From Candidatus Melainabacteria bacterium (lineage in GTDB: Bacteria; Cyanobacteriota; Vampirovibrionia; Gastranaerophilales; Gastranaerophilaceae), in NCBI GenBank assembly GCA_003258725.1, contig QHMG01000011.1:1-50870 (forward strand): DNA of 50,870 bases, in the 5' to 3' direction. The notes beneath the pieces are model-generated. The model was not told the DNA's origin and ran no database searches. It saw nothing but the letters and a program-made list of their open reading frames with translations. Below, in pieces: positions 43,734 to 50,870 of the stretch. Positions within the stretch are counted from its first letter, which is position 1. Every line of letters starts with the position of its first letter. The translations under genes were made by a program, and so were the position numbers.

Positions 43734-43766
43734 AACAAAAAACGGGAACTATGCCCGTTTTTTGTT
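43734..43766. terminator. bidirectional terminator between mnmG and dnaJ
   Basis: A perfect 13-base-pair stem (43734-43746 with 43754-43766, AACAAAAAACGGG arm) with a 7-base loop. The A-rich and T-rich arms serve both directions. The right arm includes two bases of the dnaJ stop codon. Confidence 0.92.
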
Positions 43767-44826
43767 ATCCTAATTCTTGAATTTTTTTGTATAATTCTTT
43801 TTGTTTTTCTGTTGGCTTTTTCGGAATAACAATTTTCACTCTTGCATTTAAATCTCCAAATCCACCATCTTTTTTAGGTAAGCCTAAATTTTTAAGTCGT
43901 AAAGATTGTCCAGAAGAAGTACCCTCTGGGATTTTTATATTAATTTTACCGTGTGGTGTTTCAATATCCTTTTGTACTCCTAAAACAGCTTCAGGTGGAG
44001 TAATTTCAATATCTTGTGTTAGGTTATCTCCATCAACAGTGTAATTACTATCTTTTATATTAATAATTAAAAATAAATCTCCTTTTTGTCCTGTAATACC
44101 TTGCTTGCCTTCACCCTTTAAACGTATTTTTTGACCGTTTTTAATACCTTTAGGCAATCTTACCTTAACTTTTTTTTCGTTTGAAACAACGCCTGTTCCT
44201 TGACATTTTGAGCAAAATCCTCCGTTAGGTGGGCAATATTGACATTTATCTAATTCTTTAAATGTTACAGAAATCGGATTTGTTGAGAACAAATCTTTTA
44301 CTGTAATATTAACAGTCTTTGTCATATCCAAATTTTCTGCGGGTTGTTGATAACTTTGTTGTGCTCTATTTGCGTGCATACCTTGTCCGCCAAAGTCAAT
44401 ACCCATTCCTTCAAAACCTGTAAATCCAGCACTTTTTCTAGAACGAGTTTGAGAGCTGTTCATCATATCGCCAAATAAAGAACTAAAGAAATCAGAGAAT
44501 CCTCCGCCCATTCCATCAAATGACGAAAAGCCTTGAGCGCCACCGGCATTGTTAAAGTTAAAGCTAAAATTTTCATATCCTGGAGGTGGAGTAAAATCTG
44601 CTCCGCCTTGCCAATTTGCGCCTAAGCTATCATATCTTTTTCGTTTTTCTTTATCACCTAAAACTTCGTAAGCTTCATTTATCTCTTTAAATTTTGCTTC
44701 AGCTTCTTTCGTTTTATTTACATCTGGGTGGTATTTACGTGCCAATTTTCTGAACGCAGACTTTATTTCTGCTTCCGTTGCGTCTCTTTTTACCCCTAAG
44801 GTTTCATAATAATCTTTATATTGCAT
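43765..44826 (-). CDS. dnaJ: DnaJ-family co-chaperone with a reduced zinc finger
   Basis: 353 residues. J domain at 1-70 with HPD at 33-35 (KYHPDVN); a Gly/Phe-rich region (FNFNNAGGAQGFSSFDGMGG); C-terminal beta domains (VKVRLPKGIKNGQKIRLKGEG). The zinc-finger place holds only two Cys pairs (CQYC and CSKCQGTG) instead of the four CxxCxGxG repeats of classical DnaJ. So it lies between DnaJ and CbpA types and may bind one zinc. GGGAGA precedes the ATG. It is the third gene of speD-uvrC-dnaJ. The main DnaJ may be elsewhere. Confidence 0.88.
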   Translation of the reverse strand: MQYKDYYETLGVKRDATEAEIKSAFRKLARKYHPDVNKTKEAEAKFKEINEAYEVLGDKEKRKRYDSLGANWQGGADFTPPPGYENFSFNFNNAGGAQGFSSFDGMGGGFSDFFSSLFGDMMNSSQTRSRKSAGFTGFEGMGIDFGGQGMHANRAQQSYQQPAENLDMTKTVNITVKDLFSTNPISVTFKELDKCQYCPPNGGFCSKCQGTGVVSNEKKVKVRLPKGIKNGQKIRLKGEGKQGITGQKGDLFLIINIKDSNYTVDGDNLTQDIEITPPEAVLGVQKDIETPHGKINIKIPEGTSSGQSLRLKNLGLPKKDGGFGDLNARVKIVIPKKPTEKQKELYKKIQELG

Positions 44827-44881
44827 AAATATTTATCTCCCAATATTATTCTAATACATGTTTTTATAAATGTCCTATTTA

Positions 44882-46540
44882 TTAATCTTTTTTTAATGCT
44901 TTAGATCTTAAATTTCGGTGATAAGTTATTGCAAATCGGTGAGCTTCATCTCTTACTCTCTGTATTAAAAACAAAGCACTTGAGCCTCTCGGTAACATTA
45001 TTGATTTTGATTTATTTGGCAAAAAAACTTCTTCCTCTCTTTTTGCAAGACTGACTATATCAATTCCAGTAATGCCCAATTCTTCAACAATTTGCATTAC
45101 ACTTGATAACTGTCCTTTTCCACCATCAATGATTATTAAATCAGGTTTTTCCCAACCTTCTTCTCCTAGCCGCTTAAATCTTCTAGTTAATGTCTCTTTC
45201 ATTGATTGGAAATCATCAGGCTTACCCTCTGTAGACTTAACTTTATATCGCTTATATAAAGATTTTTTAGGCATACCATTAATAAAGCAAATACCAGAAG
45301 CAACTGTATTTGTACCCTGAATGTGCGAAATATCATAACATTCGATTTTATGAGGAAAGTTCTTTAGCTTTAATTTTTCTGCAAGATATGCTCCAACTTC
45401 ATTGAAATCATTGCCTAAATCTACTAAAGATTGGATTTTAGCTTTTTCGAGTACGTCTTTTGCGTTTTTATCTGCTAATTCTTGAAGTTGTTTGCCAGCT
45501 TTTGTTTTACCATAACTAATTTTAACTTTCTTTTTTGAAAGAATTTCTAACCATTCCTCATATAAACTTTTTTCGCCAACAGCTTCTAATTCCGACGCAA
45601 TAATTTTATCAGGAAAATCAAGTTTTAACATTGAGTAGTAGTCTTTAAAGAATGTAGCAAAAAAATCAGATTTATCTGCTTCTTCAACTTTATATGTGAA
45701 GGATTTTTTATCAATTAGTCTACCTTCTCTAATCATTAAAATTACAATTGCAAATATTCCACTATCTTGTAATATTGAGATAATATCTTCATTTAATTTT
45801 GTACTTTCATAAACCACCTTTTGTTTTTCAAGTGTTTTTTGTAAATCAAAGTAGCTATCACGAAGCCTTGCCGCTTTTTCAAATTGTTCAGTCTCAGAGT
45901 ATTTTTGAATTTGCTCCATAAGTTGTTTTAGCAACTCACCCTGTTTACCTGTCAAAAATAGTTCTGCTTGGTGCACTAATTTTTTATATTCATCAGGTGT
46001 AACCTTATTTTGGCAAGGGGCAAGACAACGCCCTATATCGTAATACAAACAAGGTCTTGACTTAAATTTAGGTTGTTTGCATTGTTTTAACGGAAATAGT
46101 TTTTTTATAAAATCTAGAGTTGAATACATAGCTCTAATATCTGTATATGGTCCGAAAAAATGTCCTTTATCTGGATTCAAGTTTTTCTTTCTGACAACTA
46201 AAATTCGTGGAAAATCTTCATCTGTAATTAAAAAATAAGGATATTTTTTATCATCTTTTAAAAGAATATTATATTTAGGTTTATACTTTTTTATAAGCTG
46301 ATCCTCTAAAATAAAGGCTTCAACTTCTGTGTCGGTAATAATATATTCTAGTTTTTCAATATGCGAAACTAATTGAATTGTTTTAGGTGATTTTTGAGAA
46401 CGATTAAAATAACTCTTTACACGTTTTTTTAAATTTTTCGCCTTGCCAACGTAAATTACTGTGTTATCTTTGTCATAATATATATAACAACCAGACAAAT
46501 CGGGTAAAAGTTTTAGGGTTTGCTTTAATTCTTCATTCAT
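44882..46540 (-). CDS. uvrC: excinuclease ABC subunit C, lacking the C-terminal HhH domain
   Basis: 552 residues (typical 590-620). GIY-YIG nuclease at about 10-95 (GCYIYYDKDNTVIYVGKAKN), a Cys cluster (CKQPKFKSRPCLYYDIGRC), UVR motif near 200-235 and the RNase H-like nuclease (YDISHIQGT, IIIDGGKGQL, RDEAHRFAITYH). Both catalytic centres are intact. The protein stops just after RNLRSKALKKD; the helix-hairpin-helix pair that normally follows is missing, and the 55 bases before dnaJ cannot encode it. The spacing to speD is 6 bases, with no good ribosome site, which suggests coupled translation. Confidence 0.93.
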   Translation of the reverse strand: MNEELKQTLKLLPDLSGCYIYYDKDNTVIYVGKAKNLKKRVKSYFNRSQKSPKTIQLVSHIEKLEYIITDTEVEAFILEDQLIKKYKPKYNILLKDDKKYPYFLITDEDFPRILVVRKKNLNPDKGHFFGPYTDIRAMYSTLDFIKKLFPLKQCKQPKFKSRPCLYYDIGRCLAPCQNKVTPDEYKKLVHQAELFLTGKQGELLKQLMEQIQKYSETEQFEKAARLRDSYFDLQKTLEKQKVVYESTKLNEDIISILQDSGIFAIVILMIREGRLIDKKSFTYKVEEADKSDFFATFFKDYYSMLKLDFPDKIIASELEAVGEKSLYEEWLEILSKKKVKISYGKTKAGKQLQELADKNAKDVLEKAKIQSLVDLGNDFNEVGAYLAEKLKLKNFPHKIECYDISHIQGTNTVASGICFINGMPKKSLYKRYKVKSTEGKPDDFQSMKETLTRRFKRLGEEGWEKPDLIIIDGGKGQLSSVMQIVEELGITGIDIVSLAKREEEVFLPNKSKSIMLPRGSSALFLIQRVRDEAHRFAITYHRNLRSKALKKD

Positions 46541-46546
46541 GTCAAC

Positions 46547-46957
46547 TTAAACACCTACAACAAATGGTTCTTCTTTTAATTTATTGTTTATATCTAATAA
46601 GCCACGTTGAAGCTCATTATAAGAAGATTTTTTAGAGTTAAATGCCTGTACTAAATAATCATAGGCTCTCTTAGTATTACAACTAACCCCACATGTGAAT
46701 AAATCTACGGCAGCGTATGCGTATTCTGGCCAAGTATGTACTGAGATGTGACTTTCTGCAATAATTACAACTCCACTTACACCATAAGGACTAAAGCGAT
46801 GAAAGCATTTTTCAACAATAGTTGCACCACACTCTATTGCTGCATTTGTTAGTAATTCTTCAATTTTTTCAACATTATCTAACAAATTTACATTACATTC
46901 ATAAAATTCAGCGATTGCATGTTTTCCTAAATAGTTATTTTCTTTGCCGTTTAACAT
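46547..46957 (-). CDS. speD: S-adenosylmethionine decarboxylase proenzyme, SpeD/SpeH class
   Basis: 136 residues, the short class 1B type. Self-cleavage should occur between E68 and S69 (IIAESHISVHTWPE), making the pyruvoyl cofactor at S69; H74 and C89 (DLFTCG) complete the active site. The enzyme supplies decarboxylated SAM for spermidine synthesis. AAGGGGAT precedes the ATG. It is the first gene of the speD-uvrC-dnaJ unit; no spermidine synthase is nearby. Confidence 0.94.
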   Translation of the reverse strand: MLNGKENNYLGKHAIAEFYECNVNLLDNVEKIEELLTNAAIECGATIVEKCFHRFSPYGVSGVVIIAESHISVHTWPEYAYAAVDLFTCGVSCNTKRAYDYLVQAFNSKKSSYNELQRGLLDINNKLKEEPFVVGV

Positions 46958-47034
46958 AATATCCCCTTAGATATACACATTATAATATTATTAATAAATT
47001 ATTACAAGATAATTACTATTTTGAATTTTTATAG

Positions 47035-47040
47035 TATATT
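47035..47040 (+). promoter_or_regulatory. leaderless -10 box of the OmpR-type regulator
   Basis: TATATT at 47035-47040 is followed by six bases (AAAAGT) and ATG 47047. No Shine-Dalgarno. A weak -35 (TTACTA, 47013-47018) lies 16 bases upstream. Confidence 0.6.
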
Positions 47041-47046
47041 AAAAGT

Positions 47047-47742
47047 ATGAGTAAAATTTTAGTAGTTGACGATGACAGAGCAATAAACGAGTTGATAAAA
47101 GTAAATATGAAACTTGCTGGATATGAGATTGTTCAAGCATTTGACGGAACACAGGGATTTGCTCTAGCAAAACAAGAATTGCCCAATTTGGTTATTCTTG
47201 ATGTAATGATGCCAAATGTTGATGGTTACACAGTAGCTCAAAGAATTCGTCAAAACGACACAACTAAAGATATACCAATACTAATGCTTACAGCTCTATC
47301 AGATATTGAAGATAAAGGCAGAGGCTTTGCGATTGGCATTGATGATTACTTAGTTAAACCTTTTGATATGGAAGAATTGAAAATGCGTGTTAAAGCTATT
47401 TTAAAACGCTCTAATCAACTTCCAGAATCAATGGCTACAAAAGAAATTTTAACTCTTGGTGAAATTACACTACTTCCTGAACAATACTCTGTTCAAATTT
47501 CTGATAATATTGCAAAATTGACACCAATTGAGTTTGATATTTTTAATATTTTATTCCAAAATCATGGCAATATGGTTTCATCTTCTAAACTATTAAAAGA
47601 TGTGTGGGGCTATTCACCTGATGATGACGTCGAAACGATTAGAGTTCACATAAGACATTTACGCACAAAAATTGACAAAATTTCTAATGGCAAGAAATAT
47701 ATTGAAACAATATATGGTGGCGGATATAAATTGAATGTCTAA
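47047..47742 (+). CDS. OmpR/PhoB-family response regulator, RpaB-like
   Basis: 231 residues. Receiver with acidic D8-D10, phospho-acceptor D52 (VILDVMMPNVDG), LTALSD and K105-P (YLVKPFD). A winged-helix DNA-binding domain covers about 135-231 (LTPIEFDIFNILFQNHG, TIRVHIRHLRTKID, YGGGYKLN). It resembles RpaB, the essential cyanobacterial regulator; the target genes are unknown. No histidine kinase is adjacent. Its 3' end overlaps the convergent lepA by 4 bases. Confidence 0.88.
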   Translation: MSKILVVDDDRAINELIKVNMKLAGYEIVQAFDGTQGFALAKQELPNLVILDVMMPNVDGYTVAQRIRQNDTTKDIPILMLTALSDIEDKGRGFAIGIDDYLVKPFDMEELKMRVKAILKRSNQLPESMATKEILTLGEITLLPEQYSVQISDNIAKLTPIEFDIFNILFQNHGNMVSSSKLLKDVWGYSPDDDVETIRVHIRHLRTKIDKISNGKKYIETIYGGGYKLNV

Positions 47743-49547
47743 TTCGCCTCATCATTTAGACTTAAAACAGCCATAAACGCTTCTTGTGGAACTTCAACTT
47801 TACCAACTGCTTTCATACGCTTTTTACCACGTTTTTGTTTTTCTAACAATTTACGTTTACGAGTAATATCACCACCGTAGCACTTATCTAAAACACTCTT
47901 TCTTAGGGCTTTAATATTTGTTCTTGCGATTACTCTACCACCAATTGCAGCCTGAATAGGAACTTCAAATAATTGTCTAGGAATAATAGTTTTTAATTTT
48001 TCGGTCAATTTTTGTCCAATGTAAAAGGCACTATCTTTGTGGCATATTACAGATAACGCATCAACAATCTCACCCGCTAACATAACATCAAGTTTTACCA
48101 AATCTGATCGTTTATAGTCGCAGAATTCATAATCCATGCTTGCGTAACCTTTTGTTCTTGATTTTAATTGGTCATAAAAATCAGTAATAACCTCACTTAA
48201 TGGAACATGGTACTCCAAGTTTACACGTAACTTATCAATGTAAGTCATGTTAATAAATATCCCACGTTTTGATTGATTTAAGTCCATTAAAGTACCGACA
48301 AATTCGTTCGGAGTAATAATATCAACCTTTACATAAGGTTCTTCAATAAATTCTCTTTGTGCTGGTGCGGGTAAATTTGCAGGATTATCAATAGACAATA
48401 CTTCACCTGTTGTTGTATGAACATGATAAACTACTGATGGTGCTGTGGTAACAAGTGATAAATTATATTCACGTTCCAGACGCTCTTGAGCAATTTCCAT
48501 GTGAAGCATGCCTAAAAAGCCACACCTAAATCCAAAACCTAAAGCACTTGATGTTTCTGGTTCAAAAGTAATACTACTATCAGAAAGTTTTAATTTTTCT
48601 AATGCCTCTTTTAAGTCATGGTAATCCTCATTATCGACAGGATATAACCCCGAGAAAACCATTGGTAACGCTTCTTGATATCCTGGTAACGGTTCGGTAG
48701 CTGGATTTTCGCAAGTTGTAATTGTATCACCAACAAAACGAGTAATTTCTTTTATTGAACCAGCAAAATATCCAACATCACCACAAGTTAAACTGTCACA
48801 CGGAACTCTTGTAGGTGTTAAATAACCTAATTCAACAACGTCATACTCCTTTCCTGACGCCATAAATTTAACTTTATCAGATGTTTTTATAGAACCATCC
48901 ATTATCTTAAATAAGCAAACAGTACCTAAATATGGATCATACGCACTGTCAAAAACTAAGGCTCTTAATTGTTTATCTGAGGTATCAACAGGTGGAGGTA
49001 CTAAATCAACAATAGCTTCAAGCACTTTATCTACACCTTCACCAGTTTTTGCACTTACTGGAATTGCAAGCGAAGCATCTATTCCAAGAACTTCCTCAAT
49101 TTCTGCTTTCACTCTTTCAACATCAGCTGACGGTAAATCAATTTTATTAATTACAGGTATAATCTCTAAATTTTGTTCAGCTGCTAAGTAAACATTAGCA
49201 AGAGTTTGTGCTTCTACACCTTGAGTTGCATCAACAATTAATAAAGCACCTTCACAGGCAGCTAAAGATCTTGATACTTCATATGTAAAATCAACGTGAC
49301 CTGGTGTGTCAATTAAATTTAGCTCATAATTTTTACCGTCTTTTGCAGTGTATTTCATACGAGCAGTATTAAGTTTGATTGTAATACCACGTTCACGCTC
49401 AATATCCATTGAATCTAAAAGTTGATTTTGCATATCTCTTTTTGCAATTGTATCAGTTGCCTCTAACAATCTGTCAGCTAAGGTAGATTTGCCATGGTCG
49501 ATATGCGCAATTATACAAAAGTTTCTAACATTTTCTCTATATTTCAT
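47739..49547 (-). CDS. lepA: elongation factor 4 (LepA)
   Basis: 602 residues, standard length. G domain motifs AHIDHGKST, the DTPGHVDF segment and NKIDLP are intact, followed by the EF-G-like domains and the LepA-specific C-terminus (IGGRVIARTNIKALRKSVL, KCYGGDITRKRKLLEKQK). It back-translocates or helps biogenesis of ribosomes. The N-terminus KYRENVRNFCIIAHIDHGKS confirms the start, which is six bases after a TATAAT. Confidence 0.97.
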   Translation of the reverse strand: MKYRENVRNFCIIAHIDHGKSTLADRLLEATDTIAKRDMQNQLLDSMDIERERGITIKLNTARMKYTAKDGKNYELNLIDTPGHVDFTYEVSRSLAACEGALLIVDATQGVEAQTLANVYLAAEQNLEIIPVINKIDLPSADVERVKAEIEEVLGIDASLAIPVSAKTGEGVDKVLEAIVDLVPPPVDTSDKQLRALVFDSAYDPYLGTVCLFKIMDGSIKTSDKVKFMASGKEYDVVELGYLTPTRVPCDSLTCGDVGYFAGSIKEITRFVGDTITTCENPATEPLPGYQEALPMVFSGLYPVDNEDYHDLKEALEKLKLSDSSITFEPETSSALGFGFRCGFLGMLHMEIAQERLEREYNLSLVTTAPSVVYHVHTTTGEVLSIDNPANLPAPAQREFIEEPYVKVDIITPNEFVGTLMDLNQSKRGIFINMTYIDKLRVNLEYHVPLSEVITDFYDQLKSRTKGYASMDYEFCDYKRSDLVKLDVMLAGEIVDALSVICHKDSAFYIGQKLTEKLKTIIPRQLFEVPIQAAIGGRVIARTNIKALRKSVLDKCYGGDITRKRKLLEKQKRGKKRMKAVGKVEVPQEAFMAVLSLNDEAN

Positions 49548-49553
49548 AATAGA

Positions 49554-49559
49554 ATTATA
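49554..49559 (-). promoter_or_regulatory. leaderless -10 box of lepA
   Basis: TATAAT on the minus strand (49559-49554) is followed by six bases (TCTATT) and ATG 49547. A TTTACA-like -35 lies about 15 bases upstream. No Shine-Dalgarno. Confidence 0.7.
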
Positions 49560-49617
49560 TCAAAAAATTTTAATTGTAAAAGTATTTACATTCAATCTTT
49601 TTATTGTAATATTTAAG

Positions 49618-49623
49618 TATAAT
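49618..49623 (+). promoter_or_regulatory. -10 box TATAAT for pilT, conventional leader
   Basis: TATAAT lies 20 bases before the pilT ATG. AGGTAGGA at 49631-49638 provides a ribosome site, which contrasts with the leaderless lepA promoter just upstream on the other strand. Confidence 0.55.
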
Positions 49624-49643
49624 TATTTAGAGGTAGGACATTA

Positions 49644-50705
49644 ATGTTAATAGAAGAACTTTTAGAATTAACAGTTCAAAGCAAAGCAAGTGACTTGCAT
49701 ATTTCAGCAAATTTACCACCAGTAATTCGTGTAGATGGTAAATTAATTAGAACTGATAGACCCCCATTATCAGCTGATGACGTAGAAACTTTGTTGTTTC
49801 CAATGTTATCAAATGAACAAAGACGTAAACTTGAACAAGATTGGGAATTAGACTTTTCTTATGGTGTTCAAGGTTTAAGCCGTTTTAGGGTTAACATCTA
49901 CAAAGATAAAGGTAACTTTGCAGCCGCTTTCCGTACAATTTCAAGTATCGTACCAGCATTTGAAACTCTAGGTTTACCTGATATCGTTAGAAAAACCGCA
50001 GAAAGACCAAGAGGTTTAATCCTTGTTACAGGTCCAACAGGTTCTGGTAAATCTACAACATTAGCATCAATGATTGACCACATTAATTCTACACGTTCTG
50101 AACATATTTTGACAATTGAGGACCCTATCGAATTTGTTCACACATCAAAAAAATCAGTTGTTCACCAAAGGGAGTTAGGACAAGATACTCGTTCCTTCGC
50201 AAATGCATTGCGTTCAGCTCTTCGTGAAGACCCAGATATTATTCTAGTAGGTGAGATGCGTGACCAAGAAACTATTTCTTTGGCATTAACTGCAGCTGAA
50301 ACAGGTCACTTGGTATTTGGCACACTTCACACATCTTCAGCTTCACAAACAATTGACCGTATTATTGACGTATTTCCAGAAGGACAACAACAACAAATCC
50401 GTGTTCAATTGTCATCATCATTGGCTGCGGTATTTGCTCAAACTTTGTTGCCTAGACTACAAGCCGACGGTACAAAAAAAGGTCGTGTAATGGCACAAGA
50501 AATTATGTTAGTAACTCCAGCCATTGCAAACTTAATTCGTGAGTCAAAAGCTGCTCAAATTTATTCAGCATTACAAACAAACTCTGGTTTAGGTATGCAA
50601 ACTCTAGAAATGGCATTGAAATCATTGTATGTGAGTCGTCAAGTATCACTAGAAGATGCATTATCTCGCTCAACAAGACCAGAAGATTTGAAACGTTTAT
50701 TATAA
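49644..50705 (+). CDS. pilT: type IV pilus retraction ATPase PilT
   Basis: 353 residues, standard length. N-terminal PAS-like part (ASDLHISANLPPVIRVDGKL), Walker A GPTGSGKST, Asp box (TIEDPIEFVH), Walker B (DPDIILVGEMRD) and His box (ETGHLVFGTLHTSSA). The hexamer pulls pilus subunits back into the membrane for twitching motility. A strong terminator follows at 50729-50769. The CpaE-like gene at the other end is the only other pilus-related gene in view. Confidence 0.95.
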   Translation: MLIEELLELTVQSKASDLHISANLPPVIRVDGKLIRTDRPPLSADDVETLLFPMLSNEQRRKLEQDWELDFSYGVQGLSRFRVNIYKDKGNFAAAFRTISSIVPAFETLGLPDIVRKTAERPRGLILVTGPTGSGKSTTLASMIDHINSTRSEHILTIEDPIEFVHTSKKSVVHQRELGQDTRSFANALRSALREDPDIILVGEMRDQETISLALTAAETGHLVFGTLHTSSASQTIDRIIDVFPEGQQQQIRVQLSSSLAAVFAQTLLPRLQADGTKKGRVMAQEIMLVTPAIANLIRESKAAQIYSALQTNSGLGMQTLEMALKSLYVSRQVSLEDALSRSTRPEDLKRLL

Positions 50706-50728
50706 TAAATGAATTAAAATAATGATAT

Positions 50729-50769
50729 AAAAATAGACTCTTAATCAATAAAATTAGGGGTCTATTTTT
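50729..50769 (+). terminator. terminator after pilT
   Basis: A 17-base-pair stem in RNA (50729-50745 with 50753-50769, three G-U pairs) with a 7-base loop. The A-rich left arm and T-rich right arm suggest it also works in reverse. Confidence 0.9.
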
Positions 50770-50779
50770 ATATATTAAG

Positions 50780-50865
50780 TTTTGTAAACGAAAATAGAGA
50801 GAAAAAAGCAATTTTTAAAGAAAGAAATACTTTATATAAGTACGAGAGATAAAGAGGATTAAAAA
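50780..50865 (+). promoter_or_regulatory. promoter/leader region similar to the left window end
   Basis: GCAATTTTT (50808-50816), 15 bases, then TTATATAAG (50832-50840). The 86 bases from TTTTGTAAAC (50780-50789) to the ATG at 50866 align with the 87 bases in front of the ATG at position 35 on the minus strand. The spacing from second box to ATG is 25 bases in both. Confidence 0.5.
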
Positions 50866-50870
50866 ATGAG
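50866..50870 (+). CDS. 5' end of a gene running off the right edge
   Basis: ATGAG at the very end, with AGAGGA (50853-50858) 7 bases in front and a promoter-like element further upstream. No protein can be identified. Confidence 0.5.

Noticed and set aside
44827..44881. Frameshift at the A-run near the end of uvrC hiding an HhH domain
   Set aside because: Only 55 bases remain before dnaJ and no frame there encodes HhH-like sequence.
50840..50850. AGTACGAGAG, identical to part of the 23S rRNA sarcin-ricin loop
   Set aside because: The bases around it do not form the sarcin-ricin structure, and the left-end copy (AGTACGAGAT) breaks the closing pair. Chance match within a repeated leader.
1..50870. 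CRISPR array, prophage, insertion sequence or attachment sites
   Set aside because: No regularly spaced repeats, transposase, integrase or phage structural genes were found on either strand.

Overview
The window is a strongly AT-rich, gene-dense piece of a bacterial chromosome that encodes only housekeeping and conserved proteins. I see no insertion sequence, phage gene or CRISPR array. The mix suggests a non-photosynthetic relative of Cyanobacteria (Melainabacteria/Vampirovibrionia, perhaps Gastranaerophilales). The hints are a complex I of the 11-subunit type without NuoE/F/G, an OmpR-type regulator resembling RpaB, a Gram-negative-type AsmA-like protein, type IV pilus proteins (CpaE-like, PilT), glycogen synthase and both late MEP-pathway enzymes (IspG, IspH). 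This placement is inferred from gene content, with moderate confidence.

Layout. 1-3.1 kb: a CpaE-like receiver/ATPase, a 47-residue gene, a second receiver protein and an HNH endonuclease. 3.2-6.7 kb: ispH-rpsA, overlapping by 4 bases, and a DHH-family phosphoesterase. 6.8-11.6 kb (minus strand): a large protein with three zinc ribbons, a cyclase-like region, a degenerate STAND-type ATPase region and a TPR-like C-terminus, followed by glgA. 11.6-15.0 kb (plus): a ZorA/ExbB-like plus ZorB/MotB-like ion-channel pair translationally coupled to a UPF0210 protein, then a small unknown gene. 15.1-18.4 kb: rpmG, tRNA-Trp, secE, nusG, rplK and rplA, with two similar L1-type RNA elements in front of rplK and rplA, a strong terminator, then tmk. 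18.4-22.2 kb (minus): a TPR protein, a secreted GH10-like protein, a small zinc ribbon and a PepT-like peptidase in one overlapping operon. 22.3-32.0 kb: nuoABCDHIJKLMN. 32.1-37.0 kb: a secreted protein, ispG, a metallophosphoesterase, an MnmC-type methyltransferase with a large insert, and an FAD oxidoreductase. 37.0-43.7 kb: a 1375-residue AsmA-like protein, a secreted protein and mnmG. 43.8-50.9 kb: speD-uvrC-dnaJ, an OmpR-type regulator, lepA and pilT. Partial genes may begin at both ends, pointing outward.

The most unusual signals are regulatory. At least seven transcription units begin with a TATAAT-like hexamer exactly six bases before the start codon and have no Shine-Dalgarno sequence. 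This predicts leaderless mRNAs for ispG, mnmG, lepA, the OmpR-type regulator, the AsmA-like gene, the MnmC-like gene and the zinc-ribbon gene. A second, different start-site signature (GCAATTTTT, 15 bases, then TTATATAAG or TTAATAAAG) occurs three times, including both window ends, where about 87 bases of upstream DNA are similar. On the protein side the points of interest are the ZorAB-like pair without other Zorya genes, a UvrC without its C-terminal HhH domain, a DnaJ with half a zinc finger, and the MnmC-like/FAD oxidoreductase pair.

No stretch longer than about 300 bases lacks a gene. The longest gene-poor interval (1364-1747) holds a small gene, its terminator and two promoters.
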